64,000 nucleotides of DNA from Streptomyces albus subsp. albus (GTDB taxonomy: Bacteria; Actinomycetota; Actinomycetes; Streptomycetales; Streptomycetaceae): the NCBI RefSeq assembly GCF_000719865.1, contig NZ_JOID01000025.1, positions 72,911 to 136,910 of the forward strand, in the 5' to 3' direction. The notes below the pieces were generated by a model. The model was not told the DNA's origin, made no database searches, and saw only the letters and a program-made list of their open reading frames with translations. This document shows positions 55,969-64,000 of this stretch, one piece after another (position 1 is the stretch's first letter; each line of letters opens with the position of its first letter). A program made the position numbers and the translations under genes.

Positions 55969-56148
55969 TCTCACAGCGGAACCTCGCAAGGACGGTCGGA
56001 CCGGTGCGAGCACTGTATGGACGGCCACCATGGCCGGAAACGGATTCCCCGACCCGTCACGCACCGTTCATCGCGGGGCTGTTCGGGATTGTCCGTTCCT
56101 CCGCGCAGGCTCCGTTCCGGCCCTGTCCGGCCTCCCGTCTGCCGGGCG

Positions 56149-56448
56149 TCACTCGGACTCGAGCCAGCCGTCGTACTCCGCCGCGAGCTCCTCCAGCGCC
56201 TTCAGAGCCGCCGGGTCCCGGCCGTCGGCCGGCTCCTCGATCACGACCAGCCACTGGGCGTCCTCGGCGTCGTCCTCACCGGCGAGCGCCTCGCGTACGA
56301 CCTCCGGTTCCCCGCCGAGGCCGAAGCGCTCCACCGCCTCGGCGGCCGCTTCCTCGGCCGCGTCCCGGTCGGGCAGCACCAGCAGGCGGTGGACGATGCC
56401 CGTCCCGGCCGGTGCGGGCTCCTCGGAGAGGGGATGTGCTCCGTTCAT
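56149..56448 (-). CDS. small acidic protein, possibly RraB-like
   Basis: A 99-residue protein from ATG 56448 with strongly acidic composition. It begins with a Pro/Ala-rich leader, then GIVHRLLVLPDRDAAEEAAAEAVERFG, a possible beta-alpha unit, QWLVVIEEPADG and a C-terminal helix ending YDGWLESE. The pattern resembles the RraB-type fold of ribonuclease E inhibitors, although similarity by eye is weak. It reads away from holA with 117 bp between the starts, which must contain both promoters. Confidence 0.6.
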   Translation of the reverse strand: MNGAHPLSEEPAPAGTGIVHRLLVLPDRDAAEEAAAEAVERFGLGGEPEVVREALAGEDDAEDAQWLVVIEEPADGRDPAALKALEELAAEYDGWLESE

Positions 56449-56565
56449 CCGCACATTGTGCGGCACCGGCGCCAGCCGTCCGGACCGCCGGAGGCCGCAC
56501 CAGGCGCCGCCCGGGCGGTCCCGCCCGGTGAGTGCTGTCGGTGCCCCGTGGGATGCTGGACCGCG

Positions 56566-57561
56566 ATGGCCAGAAAGACGACGACCGACGACCCGCTCAC
56601 CCCCGTCACGCTCGCCGTGGGCCAGGAGGAACTGCTCCTGGAACGCGCCGTGCGGGAGGTGATCGCGGCGGCGCGTGCCGCCGACGCCGACACCGATGTG
56701 CGCGACCTCACCCCCGACGTGCTGCAGCCGGGCACTCTCGCCGAGCTGACCAGCCCGTCGCTCTTCGCCGAGCGCAAGGTCGTGGTGGTACGGAACGCCC
56801 AGGACCTCTCGGCCGACACGGTGAAGGACGTCAAGGCCTATCTGGGCTCGCCCGCCGAGGAGATCACCCTCGTCCTGGTCCATGCCGGCGGCGCCAAGGG
56901 CAAGGGACTGCTGGACGCGGCGCGCAAGGCGGGCGCCCGGGAGGTCTCCTGCCCGAAGATGACGAAGCCGGCCGACCGGCTGTCCTTTGTCCGCGGCGAG
57001 TTCCGCGCCGCGGGGCGGTCGGCCACCCCGGAGGCGTGCCAGGCGCTGATCGACGCCCTGGGCAGCGATCTCCGCGAGCTGGCGAGCGCCTGTTCGCAGC
57101 TCGCCGCAGATGTGCACGGCCCGATCGACGACGCCGTCGTGGCGCGCTATTACACCGGCCGCGCCGAGGCCTCCAGCTTCACGGTCGCCGACCGGGCGGT
57201 CGAGGGCCGGACGGCCGAGGCGCTGGAGGCGCTCCGCTGGTCCCTGTCCACCGGCGTCGCCCCCGTGTTGATCACCAGCGCGCTGGCACAGGCGGTGCGG
57301 GCCATCGGCAAGCTGGCGTCCGCCCCGCGCGGGGCACGGCCCGGTGATCTCGCCCGTGATCTGGGCATGCCGCCCTGGAAGATCGACCGGGTACGACAGC
57401 AGATGCGCGGCTGGTCGGCCGACGGGGTGTCCGCCGCGCTGCGCGCCGTCGCGGAGGCGGACGGCGCCGTCAAGGGCGGCGGCGCCGACCCCGGTTACGC
57501 CCTGGAGAAGGCCGTGGTGGCGGTGGCCGGCGCGGCCCGCCCGGCCACCCGCCGGAACTGA
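56566..57561 (+). CDS. holA: DNA polymerase III delta subunit
   Basis: A 331-residue protein of the HolA family, the clamp-loader subunit that opens the beta sliding clamp. The N-terminal part has TLAVGQEELLLERAVREVI, the place of the inactive P-loop region. SLFAERKVVVVRNAQDL follows, then the lid and collar region with ALGSDLRELASACSQLAAD and the C-terminal helical collar (YYTGRAEASSFTVADRAVEG). ATG 56566 has no strong ribosome binding site, so translation from a short leader or leaderless message is possible. In the uninterrupted chromosome it would lie about 2 kb after comEC, as is usual in Streptomyces. Confidence 0.93.
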   Translation: MARKTTTDDPLTPVTLAVGQEELLLERAVREVIAAARAADADTDVRDLTPDVLQPGTLAELTSPSLFAERKVVVVRNAQDLSADTVKDVKAYLGSPAEEITLVLVHAGGAKGKGLLDAARKAGAREVSCPKMTKPADRLSFVRGEFRAAGRSATPEACQALIDALGSDLRELASACSQLAADVHGPIDDAVVARYYTGRAEASSFTVADRAVEGRTAEALEALRWSLSTGVAPVLITSALAQAVRAIGKLASAPRGARPGDLARDLGMPPWKIDRVRQQMRGWSADGVSAALRAVAEADGAVKGGGADPGYALEKAVVAVAGAARPATRRN

Positions 57562-57995
57562 CACGGCGCGCCTGACCCGATGCACCTGCCTCGGCCCACC
57601 CGGCGAGGCGGCCTCCCCGAGCGCGGCCATCCAGCCCGCCCGGCGCGGATCCCGTTCCCCGCAAAGCCCAAGGTCCCGTAACGCCGAAGGCCCCGTACCA
57701 CCCCGGGGAAGGGCGGTACGGGGCCTCGCGGTCCGAGCTGGGTGCGCCGTACCCGCGTGGCGAACGCAGGCCGCGTACGGCGCCGGTCCCGCGGCGGGGC
57801 CGCGGGAGAGTGGTGCCGGTTCGGAGCGGTTGAGAGGGCCCGCTGGGTCCGGACCGGCGGAAACCGGGAACAGGATTCCCGGGTCGAGCGAGTGCCGTAC
57901 GGCCTCCCGCGGCGTCCAGCCGGCGGAGCGGTTCCGTACCGCGAGTGAAGCGGAGGGGGGCCGAAGCCGGCCCCTGGGGGGGGCAGCCCCGGAGG
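57562..57995. other. convergent intergenic region holA/rpsT
   Basis: No gene is visible in these 434 bases. The only clear structure is the long hairpin at 57688-57726, which lies between the convergent ends of holA and rpsT and can stop transcripts from both sides. Confidence 0.6.
57688..57726. terminator. bidirectional hairpin terminator after holA and rpsT
   Basis: Perfect 12-bp arms (AGGCCCCGTACC and GGTACGGGGCCT) enclose a 15-base loop. There is no T-run, as usual for streptomycete terminators. Confidence 0.8.
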
Positions 57996-58262
57996 TCAGC
58001 CCTTGAGGGAGGCGACCCGGTGAGCCAGCGCCGACTTCTTGTTGGCGGCGGCGTTCTTGTGGATCACGCCCTTGCTGGCGGCCTTGTCCAGCTTCTTGGC
58101 GGCCTCGCGGGCGGCGGTGGTGGCCTTCTCCAGGTCACCGGCCTCCACGGCCTCGCGGGTCTTGCGGATCGCGGTCTTCAGCGAGGACTTGACGGCCTTG
58201 TTGCGCTGGCGCGCCTTCTCGTTGGTCTTGTTCCGCTTGATCTGGGACTTGATGTTCGCCAC
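57996..58262 (-). CDS. rpsT: 30S ribosomal protein S20
   Basis: An 88-residue, very basic, Ala/Lys-rich helical protein starting at GTG 58262 with [18 protein letters not shown], the classic S20 N-terminus. [20 protein letters not shown] follows near the end. S20 binds 16S rRNA early in assembly of the small subunit. It is divergent from lepA, with 214 bp between the starts. The hairpin at 57688-57726 follows about 270 bases after its stop. Confidence 0.97.
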   Translation of the reverse strand: MANIKSQIKRNKTNEKARQRNKAVKSSLKTAIRKTREAVEAGDLEKATTAAREAAKKLDKAASKGVIHKNAAANKKSALAHRVASLKG

Positions 58263-58476
58263 GTAAAGAGCCTTTGCAGCTTCGTCGGATTCTCGGGTGC
58301 GCCGTGCTCGGTGCTCCGTGCGAACGATGCGAACGAAGAGGGCACGAGACGCGATGGACCAGGCTACCAGCAGGGCCGAGGCCTCCCAAACCGGACCGGG
58401 CGCCGCGGTCATGGGACGATGGGGGGGACTGTCACAGACCCGACCAAGCTGCGTCTCATCACCGAATGGACCCTGC

Positions 58477-60351
58477 GTGCCCGCGACCCCTACCCCTGTG
58501 CCGGAGCCGAGCCGTACCGATCCGGCGCTGATCCGCAACTTCTGCATCATCGCGCACATCGACCACGGCAAGTCGACGCTCGCCGACCGGATGCTCCAGC
58601 TGACCGGTGTGGTCGAGCAGCGTCAGATGCGCGCCCAGTACCTCGACCGCATGGACATCGAGCGTGAGCGCGGTATCACGATCAAGTCCCAGGCGGTGCG
58701 GCTGCCCTGGGCGCCCGGAGAGGGCGAGAACCAGGGCACCACCCATGTGCTCAACATGATCGACACCCCCGGCCACGTCGACTTCACCTATGAGGTCTCC
58801 CGTTCCCTGGCCGCCTGCGAGGGCTGCATCCTGCTGGTGGACGCGGCCCAGGGCATCGAGGCCCAGACCCTCGCCAACCTGTATCTGGCGATGGAGAACG
58901 ACCTCACGATCATCCCGGTGCTGAACAAGATCGACCTGCCGGCCGCCCAGCCCGAGAAGTTCGCCGCCGAGCTCGCGCATCTCATCGGCTGCGACCCGTC
59001 CGACGTGCTCAAGGTCTCCGCGAAGACCGGCGAGGGCGTCGAGGCGCTGCTCGACAAGGTCGTCGCCGAGGTCCCGGCACCGGTCGGCGACGCGGAGGCG
59101 CCCGCCCGCGCGATGATCTTCGACTCCGTGTACGACGCCTACCGCGGCGTGGTGACCTATGTGAAGGTCGTCGACGGCCATCTCGCCAAGCGCGAGCGGA
59201 TCCGGATGATGTCCACCGGCGCCACCCACGAGCTGCTGGAGATCGGCGTCTCCTCTCCCGAGATGACGCCCTCCGACGGCCTGGGCGTCGGCGAGGTCGG
59301 CTATCTCATCACCGGAGTGAAGGACGTCCGCCAGTCCAAGGTCGGCGACACCGTCACGCTGCTCAACAAGGGCGCCACCGAGGCCCTGGGCGGCTACAAG
59401 GACCCCAAGCCGATGGTGTTCTCCGGTCTCTACCCGCTGGACGGCTCGGACTACCCGGAGTTGCGCGACGCCCTGGACAAGCTCCAGCTCAACGACGCCG
59501 CCCTGGTCTACGAGCCGGAGACGTCCGCGGCGCTCGGCTTCGGCTTCCGCGTCGGCTTCCTCGGCCTGCTCCACCTGGACGTGATCCGCGAGCGGCTGGA
59601 GCGCGAGTTCGGTCTCGACCTGATCGCCACCGCGCCCAACGTGATCTACCGCGTGATCATGGAGGACGGCACCGAGCACACCGTCACCAACCCCAGCGAG
59701 TTCCCCACCGGCAAGATCGACGAGGTGCACGAGCCGGTCGTCCGGGCCACCCTCCTCGCGCCCAGCGAGTTCATCGGGGCGATCATGGAGCTCTGCCAGA
59801 CCCGCCGCGGCACGCTGCTGGGTATGGACTACCTCTCCGAGGACCGTGTCGAGCTCCGCTACACCCTGCCCCTGGCCGAGATCGTCTTCGACTTCTTCGA
59901 CGCCCTGAAGTCCAAGACCCGCGGCTACGCCTCGCTCGACTACGAGCCCACCGGCGAGCAGACCGCCGACCTCGTCAAGGTCGACATCCTGCTGCACGGC
60001 GACAAGGTGGACGCCTTCTCGGCGATCACGCACAAGGAGAAGGCGTACGCGTACGGGGTGCGGCTCGTCGCCAAGCTGCGCGAGCTCATCCCGCGGCAGA
60101 ACTTCGAGGTGCCGATCCAGGCGGCCATCGGCAGCCGGGTCATCGCCCGCGAGACCGTCCGCGCCATCCGCAAGGACGTCCTCGCCAAGTGCTACGGCGG
60201 TGATATCTCCCGTAAGCGGAAGCTGCTGGAGAAGCAGAAGGAGGGCAAGAAGCGGATGAAGATGGTCGGCAGCGTGGAGGTGCCCCAGGAGGCGTTCATC
60301 GCGGTGCTGTCCTCCGACTCCGCCGCCGGCGAGAGCAAGGGCAAGAAGTAG
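58477..60351 (+). CDS. lepA: translation elongation factor 4 (LepA)
   Basis: A 624-residue translational GTPase. GTG 58477 gives the usual actinobacterial start [22 protein letters not shown]. The G1 motif AHIDHGKST (about 24-32), [10 protein letters not shown] (G2), DTPGHVDF (G3) and NKIDLP (G4) are intact, followed by the EF-G-like domains and the LepA-specific C-terminal domain ([21 protein letters not shown]). LepA acts on stalled or late-initiating ribosomes. It is followed by a strong 20-bp hairpin. Confidence 0.97.
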   Translation: MPATPTPVPEPSRTDPALIRNFCIIAHIDHGKSTLADRMLQLTGVVEQRQMRAQYLDRMDIERERGITIKSQAVRLPWAPGEGENQGTTHVLNMIDTPGHVDFTYEVSRSLAACEGCILLVDAAQGIEAQTLANLYLAMENDLTIIPVLNKIDLPAAQPEKFAAELAHLIGCDPSDVLKVSAKTGEGVEALLDKVVAEVPAPVGDAEAPARAMIFDSVYDAYRGVVTYVKVVDGHLAKRERIRMMSTGATHELLEIGVSSPEMTPSDGLGVGEVGYLITGVKDVRQSKVGDTVTLLNKGATEALGGYKDPKPMVFSGLYPLDGSDYPELRDALDKLQLNDAALVYEPETSAALGFGFRVGFLGLLHLDVIRERLEREFGLDLIATAPNVIYRVIMEDGTEHTVTNPSEFPTGKIDEVHEPVVRATLLAPSEFIGAIMELCQTRRGTLLGMDYLSEDRVELRYTLPLAEIVFDFFDALKSKTRGYASLDYEPTGEQTADLVKVDILLHGDKVDAFSAITHKEKAYAYGVRLVAKLRELIPRQNFEVPIQAAIGSRVIARETVRAIRKDVLAKCYGGDISRKRKLLEKQKEGKKRMKMVGSVEVPQEAFIAVLSSDSAAGESKGKK

Positions 60352-60380
60352 CCCGGGTCCCCGGCTGCCCCAGCGGCGCA

Positions 60381-60423
60381 GCGCGAAGGCGCCCGTCCCC
60401 ACCGGGGACGGGCGCCTTCGCGC
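60381..60423 (+). terminator. lepA terminator hairpin
   Basis: Perfect 20-bp arms (60381-60400 and 60404-60423) enclose the three-base loop ACC, 29 bases after the lepA stop. There is no T-run. Confidence 0.9.
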
Positions 60424-60584
60424 TGGCCACGCCTGCGGCGGAGGGGGAAATTCCGCTCTGCGAACGAGTGGCTCTCAGACCCTTACAAACGAGCCGGTCG
60501 CACTCTACTCTGGGCCTGCCTGAAGGTTACTCGCCGGTTAAACAAGTTCCGTTACAGCACCTCAGCGGGGCACGGAGGATTGTC

Positions 60585-62474
<1,890 letters not shown>

Positions 62475-62483
62475 CCCCGGAAC

Positions 62484-62526
62484 GGGGCCCGGGCCCGGCA
62501 CGGACGTGATCCGTGCCGGGCCCGGG
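62484..62526 (+). terminator. terminator hairpin after the acyl-CoA ligase
   Basis: Perfect 19-bp GC-rich arms (62484-62502 and 62508-62526) with loop CGTGA, ten bases after the stop codon. Confidence 0.9.
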
Positions 62527-62527
62527 C

Positions 62528-62583
62528 CGCGCCCGGCCTCCCGCGCCCGGCCTCCCGCGCCCGGCCTCCCGCGCCCGGCGTCC
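62528..62583. repeat. four 14-bp tandem repeats
   Basis: The unit CGCGCCCGGCCTCC is repeated three times exactly and a fourth time with one change, directly after the terminator and before hemW. It is non-coding and probably a slippage repeat. Confidence 0.85.
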
Positions 62584-62675
62584 GTCCGCGCTCCGCGCCC
62601 GTCCGCGCCCGGCGTCCGTCCGGCCCGGCCCCCATCCGGTCGGGGAACCCGTGGCCATGACGGACAATGGCCGGT

Positions 62676-63908
62676 ATGCCCTCCGTACTGCCCGACGGCG
62701 AACCCGTGCCCGACGACGGGGCGCTGCCCGCCCACGCCCTCGACGGCGCCGCGGAGCGGCCCCTCGGCTTCTACCTCCACGTGCCCTACTGCGCCACGCG
62801 CTGCGGCTACTGCGACTTCAACACCTACACCGCCAGTGAGCTGCGCGGATCCGGCGGCGCCCTCGCCTCCCGCGAGAACTACGCCGAGACGCTGGCCGAG
62901 GAGGTGCGGCTGGCGCGCAAGGTGCTGGGCGACGACCCGCGCCCGGTCGAGACCGTCTTCATCGGCGGCGGTACGCCGACCCTGCTCCCCGCCGCCGGCC
63001 TGTCCCGGATGCTGAGGGCGATCCGGGACGAGTTCGGGCTCGCGGAGGGCGCGGAGATCACCACCGAGGCCAATCCGGAGTCGGTGGACCCCCGCTATCT
63101 CGACGGGCTGCTGGAGGGCGGTTTCAACCGGATCTCCTTCGGGATGCAGAGCGCGCGGCAGCACGTCCTGCGGGTGCTGGACCGCACCCACACCCCCGGG
63201 CGCCCCGAGGCCTGCGTCGCCGAGGCGCGCGCGGCCGGCTTCGAGCACGTCAACCTCGACCTCATCTACGGCACGCCGGGGGAGAGCGACGACGACTGGC
63301 GGGCCTCCCTGGACGCGGCGGTCGGCGCGGGCCCGGACCACATCTCCGCCTACGCCCTGATCGTCGAGGAGGGCACGCAGCTCGCCCGCCGCATCCGGCG
63401 CGGCGAGGTGCCGATGACCGACGACGACGTGCACGCGGACCGCTACCTGATCGCCGAGGAGCGGCTGTCGGCGGCCGGTTTCCACTGGTACGAGGTGTCG
63501 AACTGGGCGACCGACGGGGCCGCCCGCTGCCGCCACAACGAGCTGTACTGGCGCGGCGCCGACTGGTGGGGCGCGGGCCCCGGCGCGCACAGCCACGTCG
63601 GCGGGGTGCGCTGGTGGAACGTGAAGCACCCCGGGGCGTACGCCCAGGCGCTCGCCGAGGGCCGCGCCCCCGGAGCCGGACGCGAGGTGCTGTCCGCCGA
63701 GGACCGGCGCGTCGAGCGGATCCTCCTCGAACTGCGGCTCTCCGACGGCTGCCCGCTGGAGCTGCTGGCCCCGGCGGGCCTGAGCGCGGCGGCCCGCGCC
63801 GTGGCGGACGGCCTGCTGCGGCCGGAGCCCTACGAGGAGGGGCGGGCGGTGCTGACGCTGCGCGGACGGCTGCTCGCCGACGCGGTGGTCCGCGACCTGG
63901 TGGACTGA
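62676..63908 (+). CDS. hemW: radical SAM heme chaperone HemW (HemN-like)
   Basis: A 410-residue radical SAM protein. Cys39-x3-Cys43-x2-Cys46 in CATRCGYC binds the 4Fe-4S cluster; VFIGGGTPTLLP, EANPESVD, NRISFGMQS and DLIYGTPGES follow as in the HemN/HemW family. It lacks the N-terminal extension of true oxygen-independent coproporphyrinogen oxidase and so fits HemW, which inserts heme into target proteins. ATG 62676 is preferred over the in-frame ATG nine bases upstream because homologues start MPS; either is possible. Confidence 0.92.
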   Translation: MPSVLPDGEPVPDDGALPAHALDGAAERPLGFYLHVPYCATRCGYCDFNTYTASELRGSGGALASRENYAETLAEEVRLARKVLGDDPRPVETVFIGGGTPTLLPAAGLSRMLRAIRDEFGLAEGAEITTEANPESVDPRYLDGLLEGGFNRISFGMQSARQHVLRVLDRTHTPGRPEACVAEARAAGFEHVNLDLIYGTPGESDDDWRASLDAAVGAGPDHISAYALIVEEGTQLARRIRRGEVPMTDDDVHADRYLIAEERLSAAGFHWYEVSNWATDGAARCRHNELYWRGADWWGAGPGAHSHVGGVRWWNVKHPGAYAQALAEGRAPGAGREVLSAEDRRVERILLELRLSDGCPLELLAPAGLSAAARAVADGLLRPEPYEEGRAVLTLRGRLLADAVVRDLVD

Positions 63909-64000
63909 CAGTGAGGATGTGACGTGGCTTCTCCGACGGGTCTGACTCACGGACTGACCGACGTCTCGACTGTCTTGTTTGGGATTTGTCGATCCGCTCG
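63909..64000. other. window end, intergenic
   Basis: No gene start is visible in these last bases, which have visibly lower GC than the flanking coding DNA. Confidence 0.5.

Noticed and set aside
62528..62583. CRISPR-like array
   Set aside because: Units of 14 bp are directly adjacent without spacers, a simple tandem repeat.

Overview
The window is high-GC actinobacterial DNA and almost certainly Streptomyces. It has GTG starts, GTGA/ATGA overlaps between genes, and a housekeeping neighbourhood of comEA-comEC-holA-rpsT-lepA-acyl-CoA ligase-hemW. The central result is that this chromosomal locus is interrupted by one 51.6-kb insertion, about 2134-53774. The insertion splits comEC exactly between the two halves of its conserved DVGQG motif. 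The hexamer GACGTG sits at both junctions, and the ends just inside it are imperfect inverted repeats (TTCYCTGT...CGTGTTGAAG). Deleting the insert together with one GACGTG copy restores a single 891-codon comEC frame.

Left part of the insert (2180-7999): four tightly overlapping genes encode three tyrosine-recombinase-like proteins and a small coiled-coil DUF6262/TnpC-like protein. This is the layout of Tn554-family site-specific transposons. Next comes a decayed stretch (8000-9493) with an IS256-type transposase remnant fused to the tail of a TetR-like regulator. An IS4-type transposase remnant and an unrecognised 215-aa gene lie at the right end (52803-53570).

Cargo (9649-52786): a trans-AT polyketide synthase cluster. 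On the minus strand are a metallophosphoesterase-PPTase fusion (resembling a fused PptH-PptT pair) and a stand-alone AICAR formyltransferase. A 650-bp divergent intergenic region separates them from the plus-strand operon: malonyl trans-AT; an HMG-type beta-branching cassette with two HMG synthases (donor ACP, decarboxylating KS with Cys to Ser, ECH1, ECH2); four large PKS proteins; two methyltransferases; an AMP ligase and a discrete ACP; a KS-ACP-ACP protein; an acylhydrolase-type AT; and a second PPTase. Three modular ACPs carry the Trp at Ser+6 that marks beta-branching ACPs. Terminal helical hairpins suggest the assembly order KS-ACP-ACP protein (encoded last) -> PKS1 -> PKS2 -> PKS3 -> PKS4 with the thioesterase. 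I saw no dedicated regulator or exporter in the element. I do not recognise the product.

Right flank (53775-64000): the 3' half of comEC, a PstS-like membrane-anchored protein and a small acidic protein (minus strand), holA, rpsT (minus strand), lepA, a long-chain acyl-CoA ligase and hemW, with three strong GC-rich hairpins between genes. The overall picture is a mobile Tn554-like element that delivers a complete polyketide pathway, including its own carrier-protein activating enzymes, into a non-essential competence gene.
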